DNA from: Paenibacillus sp. Soil766 | GTDB lineage: Bacteria > Bacillota > Bacilli > Paenibacillales > NBRC-103111 | Assembly: GCF_001428105.1 (NCBI RefSeq) | Contig: NZ_LMSJ01000025.1 | Location: 55,391 to 119,390, forward strand | DNA: 64,000 bases | Direction: 5' to 3' | Shown here: positions 42,151-51,035 of the stretch, one piece after another | How the letters are laid out: each line of letters starts with the position of its first letter | How positions within the stretch are numbered: the stretch's first letter is position 1 | The notes under the pieces: model-generated | What the model saw: only the letters and a program-made list of their open reading frames with translations | Told to the model about the DNA's origin: nothing | Databases searched by the model: none | Position numbers and translations under genes: made by a program

Positions 42151-42630
42151 TTATTTCCTAACAACTGGAACCCACATTTCCCCATATACGAAGCCGTCTC
42201 GCTGCCCCATCTCAACCGTTGCATTAGGTCCGCCAACATAGGCAAAATTCTGGGCTTCTGGTAAGGCTTGACCAAAGGCAATGCCGGTAAGCTTATTGCT
42301 CATCTCTTCGGCTGTATTCCCTTCACCTTTAACGACGAGGTATTGCCCCTTCGGGAATTGAATAACTCTGTGTTCTTCCGGTACCGATCCTTCTGTCATA
42401 ACACCAGCATAATACATCATCTTGTGATTCACAGCTTCATTCACAGCAAAAATGTAGTCATTCGTGGCAATGGCCTTTAAAGCATCAAGCCTTCCATCCT
42501 GCTCCACTGCCTGCCAGAAGTTTTCTTTCTCCTTGTTTATACCGGCATAATCTGTGTAATCGCTCTTTAGCTCCGTTCCAATACCTAGTACGATAAAACT
42601 GTCTTTTTCCTCAAAAGTATACATTTCCAT
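42151..42630 (-). CDS. GyrI-like effector-binding protein, copy A
   Basis: 159 residues from ATG 42630, with AAGGAG 8 bp upstream. The sequence follows the GyrI/AraC effector-binding (SOUL-like) domain: FEEKDSFIVLGIGTEL, FWQAVEQDGRLDALKA, YYAGVMTEGSVPEEHR, KGQYLVVKGEG and a closing YGEMWVPVV. Such stand-alone domains bind hydrophobic or cationic small molecules. Copy B at 43214 has the same length and very similar sequence and the same promoter block. Confidence 0.83.
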   Translation of the reverse strand: MEMYTFEEKDSFIVLGIGTELKSDYTDYAGINKEKENFWQAVEQDGRLDALKAIATNDYIFAVNEAVNHKMMYYAGVMTEGSVPEEHRVIQFPKGQYLVVKGEGNTAEEMSNKLTGIAFGQALPEAQNFAYVGGPNATVEMGQRDGFVYGEMWVPVVRK

Positions 42631-42680
42631 AACCAACACTCCTTTTTTTTTGAATCGATTCATTAATTTGTTTCTTCACT

Positions 42681-42729
42681 TGATATGTCTATTATAACTA
42701 TAAATCATGTCAAAATGTGATACTGTTTA
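42681..42729 (-). promoter_or_regulatory. Conserved promoter block upstream of GyrI-like copy A
   Basis: 49 bp nearly identical to 43741-43789, sharing the core AAATCATGTCAAAAT, with minus-strand TTGACA, and ATCAT...GTGAT/ATGAT half-sites. It is probably bound by the same regulator as its twin. Confidence 0.65.
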
Positions 42730-42767
42730 TCGAGCCATGAATGGGCAGGCATTTATTTCACTACCCA

Positions 42768-43190
42768 TTAAAGTTTGCGGCTTTTCGGACGCAGCGCCCA
42801 GGAGGCGATGCCAAGCGCGGCATAGAAAAGTGGAAGGATAATATGAAAGCCGTAATCGCCATAATCGTTAGCGAATACATGAGATAGGGCAGCACCGGTC
42901 ATTAGAAAAAAGATACCGCTATAAGCCCATTCCTTCATCCGGGGGAAACCAGGCATTACGATCGCAATGACTCCAAGCAACTTCCAGCTTCCGAGAATGT
43001 TCGTAATGTATAACGGGAAACCAATATCGGTCACCAGATCGACATTCCCCCCATATCTCATCAGTTGCCCGATCCCACTTAATGCAATTGAGAATGCGAG
43101 TATTAGTGTGACAGTCCAATAAGCGAATATCCTGCCAATAGGACGATTTTCTACTTTCGCGATATTTTCATTACCTATCATCGTACTCAT
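42768..43190 (-). CDS. DoxX-like membrane protein
   Basis: 140 residues from ATG 43190 (GGAGG 7 bp upstream). Four membrane helices, with a DoxX_2-like pattern: SGIGQLMRYGGNVDLVTDIGFP and LGSWKLLGVIAIVMPGF. It follows GyrI-like copy B by 23 bp on the same strand, so they form an operon. Paired with an effector-binding protein and a WYL regulator, it may belong to a detoxification response. Confidence 0.85.
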   Translation of the reverse strand: MSTMIGNENIAKVENRPIGRIFAYWTVTLILAFSIALSGIGQLMRYGGNVDLVTDIGFPLYITNILGSWKLLGVIAIVMPGFPRMKEWAYSGIFFLMTGAALSHVFANDYGDYGFHIILPLFYAALGIASWALRPKSRKL

Positions 43191-43213
43191 TATCATCCCT
43201 CCAATGATCTCAT

Positions 43214-43693
43214 TTATTTCTTAACAATCGGAATCCACATTTCCCCAAACACGAAGCCGTCACGTTGCCCCATCTCAACCGTTGCATTGGGTCCGCCAAC
43301 ATAGGTGAAATCTTTGGCTTCCGGCAAAACTTGACCAAAGACAATGCCAGTAAGCATACTACTCAACTCATCAGACGTCTTCCCTTCGCCTTTAACGATG
43401 AGGTATTGTCCCTTGGGAAATTGAATTGCCCGATGTTCTCCCGGTACCGATCCTTCTGTCATGACGCCAGCATAATACATCCTCTTGTGATTTACCAATT
43501 CGTTCACGGCAAAAATGTAGTCATTCGTGGCAATGGCCTTTAAAGCGTCCAGCCTTCCATCTTGCTCCACTGCCTGCCAGAAGTTTTCCTTCTCCTTGTT
43601 CATCCCGGCATAATCCGTGTAATCACTCTTTAGTTCTGTTCCAACACCTATAACGATAAAGCTGTCTTTTTCCTCAAGGATATACGCTGCCAT
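43214..43693 (-). CDS. GyrI-like effector-binding protein, copy B
   Basis: 159 residues from ATG 43693, with AAGGAG 8 bp upstream. Nearly identical to copy A (42151) through TDYAGMNKEKENFWQAVEQD and VGGPNATVEMGQRDGFVFGE. Divergent from the WYL-domain regulator gene, whose start lies 106 bp away. It is first in an operon with the DoxX-like gene. Confidence 0.84.
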   Translation of the reverse strand: MAAYILEEKDSFIVIGVGTELKSDYTDYAGMNKEKENFWQAVEQDGRLDALKAIATNDYIFAVNELVNHKRMYYAGVMTEGSVPGEHRAIQFPKGQYLIVKGEGKTSDELSSMLTGIVFGQVLPEAKDFTYVGGPNATVEMGQRDGFVFGEMWIPIVKK

Positions 43694-43740
43694 AATCAAC
43701 ACTCCTTTTTTGAATGGATCAAATGATTTGTTTTTTCACT

Positions 43741-43789
43741 TGATACGTTTATAATAACAATAAATCATGTCAAAATATGATACTGTTTA
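43741..43789. promoter_or_regulatory. Divergent control region of GyrI-like copy B and the WYL regulator
   Basis: Twin of 42681-42729. ATCATGTCAAAATATGAT makes an inverted repeat (ATCAT/ATGAT). It ends 9 bp before the ATG of the WYL regulator, so binding there could block its own expression. Confidence 0.65.
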
Positions 43790-43798
43790 GAGGTCCCC

Positions 43799-44764
43799 AT
43801 GAAAAAAGTAGAACGCATTAACGTCATCATGCGATACATCAACAACCGCGCCCACTTTACCATTTCTGAAATCATGCGCGAATTCAACATCTCTCGTTCG
43901 ACGGCGATTAGAGATGTCAGAGAAATTGAGGCCATGGGAATGCCGCTTGTCGCCGAAGTCGGGAGGGACGGGGGGTATTTTGTCATGAACAACTCTGTCC
44001 TACCCACTGTCCGCTTTACCAATAATGAGACAAAGGCTCTTTTTATTGCCTTTATGGCCACAAGAAATCAACAACTCCCTTATCTCAAGAGTCGCCACTC
44101 TTTAGCGGAAAAATTACTCAGCCTCATCTCGCAAAACCAGCAAGATGATCTTGTTATGTTAAATCAAATTTTGCTATTCGAAGGAACTAACCCCCACAAT
44201 CCCGATCTGCTTGATCTGTCAGACCTGCCCCACCCTATGTTAGAACAACTCATCCAAATACTTCTTATGGATAGCTATTTAGTAATTTCCGTCGAAGAGG
44301 GAAGGGAAATAAAGTCTTATCCCATTTACCTATTGCATCTATATCGTGAAAAAAGCTTATGGCAAATCGAAGGCTTTGACCTAGAGGAGGAAAAGCGGCG
44401 GATCATTCCTGTCGACAATCTCACCGATGTCAAACCATACCCTGAGAAAAAAAGAATAAGCAGGAAGAAGATTATCGAACAACTAAGCAAGCAGGAAGAA
44501 GCTATCAATCTAGTCCTTGAACTCGGTCCAAAGGCGATTGCCCAATTCAAAAAATATCATCCATTAAAAATGTCCATTTCCTATACAAATCCTTATCAAA
44601 CTACAGCTCTTCTAAAAACTTTCATCAATGTTCATCATGCGGAGGAATTGACTGAAATAATAAGTTGGTTGCTTTTCCTAGGTGGAGATGTCAAGGCTAG
44701 GGAGGTGCCGAAAGAGGTTTTGGAGGGTTTGCAGGAGAGGGTAGATATTTTAGGGAACCGTTGA
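43799..44764 (+). CDS. HTH_11 / WYL-domain transcriptional regulator (YafY/YobV type)
   Basis: 321 residues. N-terminal winged helix (FTISEIMREFNISRSTAIRDVREIEAMGMPL), followed by a WYL sensor domain (about 140-220; here SYPIYLLHLYREKSLWQIEGFD, where the WYL triplet itself is not exact) and the WCX-like C-terminus. AGAGG precedes the ATG. It most likely controls the divergent GyrI-like/DoxX operon and, through the copied promoter block, also copy A. Confidence 0.88.
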   Translation: MKKVERINVIMRYINNRAHFTISEIMREFNISRSTAIRDVREIEAMGMPLVAEVGRDGGYFVMNNSVLPTVRFTNNETKALFIAFMATRNQQLPYLKSRHSLAEKLLSLISQNQQDDLVMLNQILLFEGTNPHNPDLLDLSDLPHPMLEQLIQILLMDSYLVISVEEGREIKSYPIYLLHLYREKSLWQIEGFDLEEEKRRIIPVDNLTDVKPYPEKKRISRKKIIEQLSKQEEAINLVLELGPKAIAQFKKYHPLKMSISYTNPYQTTALLKTFINVHHAEELTEIISWLLFLGGDVKAREVPKEVLEGLQERVDILGNR

Positions 44765-44858
44765 AAAGCCAGGATTTACGGAAGTGTTGTAGGAAGTTTT
44801 GTGTAATTCCGCACTCCCTCTTTCCGCAGCCGCTCAGTATGGTCACACTCTTAAACAG

Positions 44859-44890
44859 AAAGAGGACACCAGAATCTGTATCCTCTTTTA
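44859..44890 (+). terminator. Terminator of the WYL regulator gene
   Basis: AAAGAGGA / TCCTCTTT with T-run; inner bases are partly paired. Confidence 0.7.
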
Positions 44891-44917
44891 TTACCAATTT
44901 AGCCGCCATTTATGAAA

Positions 44918-45478
44918 CTACAACTGATCCTTCATGTACTCAATGGCTTCAGAAAGCTGAACATCGTTCTCTTTTACCTTCTTCACTTCAATATTCGGCG
45001 TTAGACCGATCCCATGAATATGATTTTTATTTCTCGTTAAATATTCCGCTGTCGTCAATTTGTAGTAGTTCCCTTGCTGGTCTTTGAACACTTGCTGCAC
45101 GGTCCCCTTACCGAATGTACGTTCCCCAATGACTATGCCCGCTTCCGATTCCTAGTGCGGGATCGTCACTTCCTTATAACTCTCCCCGGCACTAAACGTC
45201 ACGGTCCCCTCCTGCGGGTCCATAAACTTGCCGCTCGTCAGCGCCGTAGTCTGATTATGTGCGGAGCCAAACTGTGTTCGGTACGACACCGCAGTGGTTT
45301 CCGTCGCGGGGCTGTCCAATCTGATTTTAATGACGGCATCATCACCTTCACCGCTGCCTGCCGTATAACCATCCAGATACGCCAATGGAATATCCGCCGA
45401 TGCATAAGCCGATGGTCCTATACTAATCGAACCCAGTAGTACTACCGATGCTAGAAATGCGCTGGCTACTCTCTTCAA
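44918..45478 (-). pseudogene. Decayed secreted protein: signal, Calx-beta-like segment, stop, S41 peptidase tail
   Basis: On the minus strand a signal peptide (VASAFLASVVLLGSISIG) leads into a Calx-beta-like piece ending GTVTFSAGESYKEVTIPH-stop. In the same frame directly after the TAG follows ESEAGIVIGERTFGKGTVQQ and KLTTAEYLTRNKNHIHGIGL, the C-terminal part of an S41 (CtpA) protease. Most of the Calx-beta and the protease core including the catalytic Ser are missing. It is a deletion pseudogene. Confidence 0.75.
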
Positions 45479-45754
45479 TGATAGACTCTCCTTTAAAAAT
45501 CTAATAGCTTCTCATGTCGATTACTATCGAAATTTGTCTGTTAACTAATAGTTTATCTTCATTATCTCTTAAACTCAATCCTTTTTATCAATAATAAAAG
45601 ACTAGTAATCCGGCCCTTGTTTTAACTCACAACGGCAAAAAAGCCCCACAGTTATAGTTGGGACTTTTCTCCTGAAACCAACTTATGGTGCGGTTCACCG
45701 TAATAGTCATGACGGCGCAATCTAAGGGCACCTCATCGGGGACGAGGTCCTAGT

Positions 45755-46501
45755 TTACTGTATCCTTATAGGCAAAACCCTTTCACGTTTGACGCCTCTT
45801 ACGATGCTCTCATACTTGTCGGTCCGTGCTATGGCAACCGCCCTCATTTTCCGCATCGTGGTCCTATCAATTTTCCAGGTATGCCTGGATTGATCTGCTC
45901 GGCGAATGGCAGCAAAATGACGATGGCTCGTAGAGCGCACCACACCACCCTGCTTCCAAATATCCTGAAGAAATTTCATATCAGAGCCCGAACGCATTCT
46001 TTTGAATCTGACGCTTGGAAAAACGCTTCGCCTGAACACTAAGGTCGCCCCTGCTACGGAGTCCTTCCGCCCCTTCCTCAATAGGAGAAGCTGCTTCGTT
46101 CTGACCATATACATGTAGAATCGGTTTTTTCCGATTAGATCGGCTCCTGTGCTCTCCGCCATATGAATCGCTTCCGCCAAGTAGCCAGGTCCATAGTAGT
46201 CATCGTCATCGAATTTGGCGATGTACGTATAACGCCCTCTTTGGATTCCGAAGTTCAGACATTCTCCCAAGGATGCCTTCTCTGGAAGCTGCAAAACGGA
46301 AGCCCGTATTCCCAAACGCCTTGCATAGTCCCGGTACACGGAGGGATTCATGCTGTCGTGGTTCAAGACGATGATTAATTCCCGGCGTTCCAATGACTGA
46401 TGACGGTAATTGCGAAAGAGATTCTTCATAAAGTCAGGCTTATTCGTCACCGAAATAACCGTAACGCCCACTTTTGGATGCAACAGCTTCTTAGCCTTCA
46501 C
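45755..46501 (-). CDS. Glycosyltransferase family 2
   Basis: 248 residues from a GTG start with AGGGGG upstream. GVTVISVTNKPDFMKNLFRN and the DxD-like FDDDDYYGPGYL metal site define a GT-A glycosyltransferase; the fold ends with a basic tail. No membrane helix. Similar proteins decorate spore or cell-surface structures in Paenibacillus. Donor and acceptor unknown. Confidence 0.88.
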   Translation of the reverse strand: MKAKKLLHPKVGVTVISVTNKPDFMKNLFRNYRHQSLERRELIIVLNHDSMNPSVYRDYARRLGIRASVLQLPEKASLGECLNFGIQRGRYTYIAKFDDDDYYGPGYLAEAIHMAESTGADLIGKNRFYMYMVRTKQLLLLRKGRKDSVAGATLVFRRSVFPSVRFKRMRSGSDMKFLQDIWKQGGVVRSTSHRHFAAIRRADQSRHTWKIDRTTMRKMRAVAIARTDKYESIVRGVKRERVLPIRIQ

Positions 46502-46679
46502 TGCGCAGCCCCCTTCTTCCTTAGTTTGTACCTGAGATATATGTTATTCCCGCCATATAAGGAAGGTTCAGTTATACGGATACATGCGGATTTCCGGCAT
46601 GAATAAAGTCGAACCCAAACGATCAGCAGGTAGGATCATATGATAAATAAATATATGATGGAAGAGGAGCGATGATGGA

Positions 46680-47363
46680 ATGCCGAACCTTTTAACCCGG
46701 GGACAGACATACGCAAGAATCCGATATGCCATGGATCATAAACAACCGTTCTCCCTGGTTCGAATCGGAGATGGTGAGAATATATGTTTGGCTCAAAGCT
46801 CGGTTTGGTCCATTAAACAAGTGTTACAGGAGCCTTGGGCCGTTATGGCTAACCGCGGGGAGAAGGGAGTAACCCTTCCAAGCCTTGGACTGCGCAATCA
46901 GATGGTGACCGAGATGAAGAGAGCTACCGTTGTGGGCGTGTTGTCACCAAGTGATACCTTAATTCGGGCACCGCGGCGTCTAAAGCGTCCTCTGACCAAT
47001 AAGGTGTTCGCCCACTTCCGACTTTCCCCTCTCTTAACGTGCAACGCCTGCATTAATAGATACGCCCCGCGGGACGAGGCATTCTGGAGAATGCTTAAGG
47101 GAAGACGAATTCTCATCATCAGCAAGCACGCTAATAACATGAAGAACATATTGGAAAAACGAGGATTGAACGTTGTCGGGGTCATCCCCTTTACTCATTA
47201 CAAACAGATCGGTCAAACTCTCGATAAAGTCAAAATCATAAGACATTCATTCGACTTGGTCCTCATCTCTACTGGAGTGAATGCTGTCATTCTCGCTCCT
47301 AGAATCGCGAGGATGTTTAGAAAGGTCGCCCTCGATTTCGGCCAATGGCATAAAAACATATAA
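46680..47363 (+). CDS. GT-D-fold glycosyltransferase-like protein
   Basis: 227 residues. FSLVRIGDGENICLAQ near residue 24 matches the (S/V)RxGDGE signature of GT-D enzymes (DUF1792 type, known from streptococcal adhesin glycosylation), and the C-terminal VLISTGVNAVILAPRIARM with DFGQW matches its end. GAGGAG lies upstream. It is between two other sugar genes, so a role in surface glycan synthesis is likely. Confidence 0.82.
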   Translation: MPNLLTRGQTYARIRYAMDHKQPFSLVRIGDGENICLAQSSVWSIKQVLQEPWAVMANRGEKGVTLPSLGLRNQMVTEMKRATVVGVLSPSDTLIRAPRRLKRPLTNKVFAHFRLSPLLTCNACINRYAPRDEAFWRMLKGRRILIISKHANNMKNILEKRGLNVVGVIPFTHYKQIGQTLDKVKIIRHSFDLVLISTGVNAVILAPRIARMFRKVALDFGQWHKNI

Positions 47364-47391
47364 GGACCAGCCTAATTGGCCGGTCCCTTTT
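47364..47391 (+). terminator. Terminator of the GT-D gene
   Basis: GGACCAGCC / GGCCGGTCC with one mismatch and a 5-base loop, followed by CTTTTT. Confidence 0.8.
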
Positions 47392-47402
47392 TATATCCAT
47401 CC

Positions 47403-48728
47403 TTATGAAATACCTCCGCCTCCTAAGCGGACAACCCTTGCCTTTGCTATACCATCATAGCCGGCTGTCGCATTCCGCGTGTCGTATACAAGCTTCGCAT
47501 GCTCAAGGAGCAGCGAAAGAGGAATACAGGAATGGTCCGTAGCCAAGATCACAGCATCCATTTCAGCCAAGAGCTCGAAGGTTATCTCCACGCTGTTCCA
47601 TATCCCCCCATTCACCTTTACGTTTGGGATATAGGGATCATGATAGACGGCGTCAGCCCCCATGCTATGAAGAACTTGCAGAAGTTGAAGGGCCGAAGAC
47701 TCCCGCGAGTCGGCAATATCTTTCTTGTAAGCTATCCCGTAGACCAGAATCCGAGCATGCTGCAGTGACTTCGTATCTAGAATCTTCTGAACTTGCCCGG
47801 CAATATATTGAGGCATTTTGTGATTGACGGATTGCGAGAGTTGAATGAATCCAGAACCCATACCATATTGTTGAAGTTTCCATTCTAAATAGATGGGATC
47901 CACTGGAATGCAGTGTCCTCCGATCCCTGGTCCGGGATAAAATCCGGAGAAACCAAATGGCTTTGTCTTGGCTGCTTCGATGACCTCCCAAATATCCAAA
48001 TTCAGCTCATCACAAATAATAGCCAGCTCATTCACGAAGGAGATGTTAATCAATCGATAAGCGTTCTCCATAATCTTCGCCATTTCGGCTGATTCTACGG
48101 AGGAGACCGAATGAATCTTGGTAAATACACCCCTGTAGAGCTCCTCAACCTGCCTTAAACAGGTCGGAGTCATCCCGCTTACGACCTTCGGGATCATGTG
48201 ACAAGGATAATCCTTGTTCCCGGGATCAATTCTCTCCGGGGAGTAGGCCAAATAAACGTCCTGCCCGACGGTAAGTCCAATTCGCTCTAAAATCGGGGCA
48301 ACAACCTCCCTTGTCGTACCGGGATAGGTTGAGCTCTCCAGAACGATCAACTTCCCGTTGGGAACTAGCCGGCTGATCTCGGAAACGGCCTGTGTTAAGT
48401 AACTTAAATCCGGCGTCCCCCTATCACTGAGTGGAGTGGGCACACACACGATGAAGGCTTCCGCTTCCTCCATTTCTTGATATCGATCCGTCAGTACCAA
48501 TCGCCCAGTCGATAGGGCCTCCATAATTTCTACATCCTCGATCTCCGTAATATAACTCTTGCCTGCTTTGAGCAAGGAGATCTTCCGGGCATCCAAATCA
48601 TAGCCCACGATCCGGAAGTCCTTCCTCAATAGATGCAAAACCAGCGGAAGTCCAACGTACCCAAGCCCGATTACGGCTGCGGTTCGCACTCTTGGCTCCG
48701 TTTGACCCAAGTCCTGCCTGCTCGTCAC
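47403..48728 (-). CDS. Nucleotide-sugar dehydrogenase (UDP-GlcNAc/ManNAc 6-dehydrogenase type)
   Basis: 441 residues from a GTG start. AAVIGLGYVGLPLVLHL binds NAD; PTPLSDRGTPDLSYL, YSPERIDPGN and the catalytic Cys in GPGIGGHCIPVDPIYLEWK are as in WbpA/WecC enzymes, which oxidise UDP-HexNAc to the uronic acid in two NAD-dependent steps. The ERIDPGN variant favours HexNAc over glucose. It is convergent with the GT-D gene and probably feeds the same surface polymer. Confidence 0.92.
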   Translation of the reverse strand: MTSRQDLGQTEPRVRTAAVIGLGYVGLPLVLHLLRKDFRIVGYDLDARKISLLKAGKSYITEIEDVEIMEALSTGRLVLTDRYQEMEEAEAFIVCVPTPLSDRGTPDLSYLTQAVSEISRLVPNGKLIVLESSTYPGTTREVVAPILERIGLTVGQDVYLAYSPERIDPGNKDYPCHMIPKVVSGMTPTCLRQVEELYRGVFTKIHSVSSVESAEMAKIMENAYRLINISFVNELAIICDELNLDIWEVIEAAKTKPFGFSGFYPGPGIGGHCIPVDPIYLEWKLQQYGMGSGFIQLSQSVNHKMPQYIAGQVQKILDTKSLQHARILVYGIAYKKDIADSRESSALQLLQVLHSMGADAVYHDPYIPNVKVNGGIWNSVEITFELLAEMDAVILATDHSCIPLSLLLEHAKLVYDTRNATAGYDGIAKARVVRLGGGGIS

Positions 48729-49165
48729 TTCCCATCAATCCTTTCAATCTAGTCTACCAAACTAGTATATGAAATGGATCTTGATCGGCTTGGACGCTCT
48801 CCTATTAAACTAAAATTGTAACATCGCCCCTACAAAACATAATCTTTCTTAAAAATTTCGCCTCATTTGTGAAACGGATACAGATTCCACATAGAATAAA
48901 AGCGCCACCAAAAAGGCTAGCGCTCTATACTTTCAATAATAGGTAACCTTGTCTACTTCTATTAACCGGCACGTTATCATAATCCCCAAATCGCATCCCG
49001 TCAAGAGATAATGTGCGAATGAGCGACAGAGCGGGGGATCACCACTTATGCTTTCTAAATAGGAATGAATTTCCGAGTATGCAGGGTGATATCGCTTTTT
49101 CCAATTCATCCGGTGTCACGTAAAATATTCTTCAGAACGATGAGGAATAAGGAAAGGAGATCTGC
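48729..49165. other. Intergenic region without recognised gene
   Basis: About 440 bp. It holds the upstream region of the dehydrogenase gene (minus) and of a small gene (plus), with AAAGGAGA before 49166. A weak AGCGC...GCGCT hairpin lies around 48900-48925. I see no coding frame of value. Confidence 0.5.
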
Positions 49166-49405
49166 ATGAACAGCGTGGACAAAATCAGATTTTTGCTCTT
49201 TTACGGCGAAGCGCCCGAAGCAACTTGTTACGGGTATCTGGAGGTGAATCGGGATGGCAATATCATCGCGCTCTACAATAGTTGCGGCGAGGAAATCGAC
49301 ATGTTTGGCGGACATGAATTTGTCAGGGTACGGGCGCTTGGCAAATTCGATGATGAAGACCGCGATAATTTTTACTCCTTGTTAGAAAGTGATGGTGTAG
49401 GATAA
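49166..49405 (+). CDS. Small uncharacterised protein
   Basis: 79 residues, acidic (VNRDGNIIALYNSCGEEIDMFGG and a C-terminal DDEDRD run), no membrane segment. AAAGGAGA precedes the ATG by 9 bp, which supports translation. No family recognised. It lies among decayed small genes. Confidence 0.55.
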   Translation: MNSVDKIRFLLFYGEAPEATCYGYLEVNRDGNIIALYNSCGEEIDMFGGHEFVRVRALGKFDDEDRDNFYSLLESDGVG

Positions 49406-49483
49406 CCTGCACGACAGACAGGTGAAGATTCGGTGTTAAGACACTACGTGGAACGCAATGAATATTCTCTGTGGAGGTAGAAG

Positions 49484-49594
49484 ATGCACAAACGGGTTCA
49501 AGAGGCAAGCGGAATGAAGAGAGTGGCGATGTTAGCGGCCCTGCTCCTCGGTGCATTTATTCCGTTTCTTAACGAAAAACCAGTTATATGCTGA
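49484..49594 (+). CDS. Short membrane peptide, perhaps a frameshifted membrane protein
   Basis: 36 codons with GGAGG 6 bp before the ATG, so translation is likely. The sequence has one helix (RVAMLAALLLGAFIPFL). A hydrophobic continuation YMLMIGILVPVTALL is readable in another frame just beyond the stop region, which suggests a longer two-helix protein broken by a frameshift. Confidence 0.35.
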   Translation: MHKRVQEASGMKRVAMLAALLLGAFIPFLNEKPVIC

Positions 49595-49696
49595 TGATCG
49601 GCATATTGGTGCCGGTGACCGCATTGCTATAGCAATGGTTCACGACTCGCCGGATGTTTATGTCGCGATGGCGTTATTTTTAGCAGGTACCTGCTT

Positions 49697-49936
49697 GTGT
49701 GCAGTATCCACTGCCAGGAAAAGAAATGTAAGTACCTCGAATTGTATGAAATAGACGATATTGACCGCGACATGTTTTCTGAACGCCTGAGCGTATTAAA
49801 CAAGGAGCTGGATACTGAGTTAACCCGCAGATCGAAGCTAGAATTAGAGCTTCGAGATGATCAGGCTGATCCCGTACCCTATGAACTTGTGTGTTCCTTG
49901 ATGTCGAACTTAGATGCCCTTCTACTGACAGCTTAG
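49697..49936 (+). pseudogene. Possible remnant of a serine recombinase C-terminus
   Basis: The frame reads CSIHCQEKKCKYLELYEIDD followed by a coiled-coil FSERLSVLNKELDTELTRRS. A Cys-rich piece followed by such a coil is the arrangement at the end of large serine recombinases, but the match is short and no catalytic domain remains. No ribosome site is visible. It is followed by a good terminator, so the stretch is the 3' end of something once transcribed. Confidence 0.3.
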
Positions 49937-49938
49937 CA

Positions 49939-49977
49939 AAAGGGGCTCTTCCTTTGTCTGGAAAAGCCCTTTTTATA
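49939..49977 (+). terminator. Terminator
   Basis: AAAAGGGGCT ... AAAGCCCTTTTT; stem GGGCT/AGCCC extended by A-T pairs. Confidence 0.75.
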
Positions 49978-50007
49978 AAATATCGCCTTGAATTGGAACT
50001 ATAAATG

Positions 50008-50760
50008 TTACACATATTTAAGTTGCCACTGGATTTTTTCGGCATCATAATTGGTAACATCTATAGGTGTCGTTATGTCACGTTCGTCCGTCACGCTTCC
50101 ATTTTGATTCCAGTGAAAATAGTAGTTTGCGAAATGACCATTATATGACTTTTTACTCAAGTGTTGCTGTATTTCATTAGTATTAAAAATGAGTCCTTTA
50201 TAGGAATCCCCGTTTTCAACTAAGTATATATGATAATCAAATTGAGTAATATGCCGGTCATCTTCCTTATGCCACGAGCAGCATTGTTTTTGTGGATTGT
50301 AGCTTGCATCATGATAGTCTCTAGATAAACCTACCTTTACTTTTACAATTCGTTTATCTGCCAGTTCTACTTCCATAGTGCTGTAACGTACTTTAACAAC
50401 TCTTGATCCTTTATTGTTCTTCACAATATTGCTCATTACGTAACCTACTGCTTTCTTTCTGTTCATACGCTTCTTCGTATTAGAATCGTCCATGTCTTTT
50501 GACAAAAGCTGATCCTCCTCCTCATTTTTATGGTTAAATTCTTCGCTATCGTCATCTTCGGTATTCTTCGATAGTCGTAAATCCTCTAATGTATTGTAAA
50601 CGCGACTAGCATCTTCAAAAGATACCTCTGTGATAAAAAGCGTTGATGATACATCGTCTGTAGCTAAGAGTGTTCGAGCTACCAATTTATCCATCTGTGA
50701 AGCACTTTCATTTTTGGCATTCCAGTCCTTGTATACACTCGCCAACTTCATTATTTGCAT
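50008..50760 (-). CDS. Uncharacterised soluble protein in an AT-rich accessory stretch
   Basis: About 250 residues from ATG 50760, where GAAGGGAGATAGG stands upstream; an earlier in-frame start is not supported. The middle is very acidic (TEDDDSEEFNHKNEEEDQ) and is followed by a basic segment (KKRMNRKKAVGYVM). The C-terminal half is predicted beta-rich. No family is recognised. Its AT-rich codons contrast with the GC-rich rlmH next to it, suggesting recent acquisition. Confidence 0.65.
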   Translation of the reverse strand: MQIMKLASVYKDWNAKNESASQMDKLVARTLLATDDVSSTLFITEVSFEDASRVYNTLEDLRLSKNTEDDDSEEFNHKNEEEDQLLSKDMDDSNTKKRMNRKKAVGYVMSNIVKNNKGSRVVKVRYSTMEVELADKRIVKVKVGLSRDYHDASYNPQKQCCSWHKEDDRHITQFDYHIYLVENGDSYKGLIFNTNEIQQHLSKKSYNGHFANYYFHWNQNGSVTDERDITTPIDVTNYDAEKIQWQLKYV

Positions 50761-51035
50761 TGCCCTATCTCCCTTCAGGCTTTTAAGATGGGTTTCTTTT
50801 ATTATTGTCATCATACACCACATAAGTTAAATAAGCAACATAAGAATTTAATTTTGTTTAATAATCCTATTTTGCTTATTTGCTAATTTGGATTTAACTA
50901 AAACAAAACGCCCTGTCTACTGATTCTCCAAAATCAGCAAACTAAGGCGCAAGCTTGGATAATTTTATTCTCAGTCCATGGGTATACCGCTTATAGTGTC
51001 CACGCCATGTTGGGAGCGACACTATAATTTCGCCG

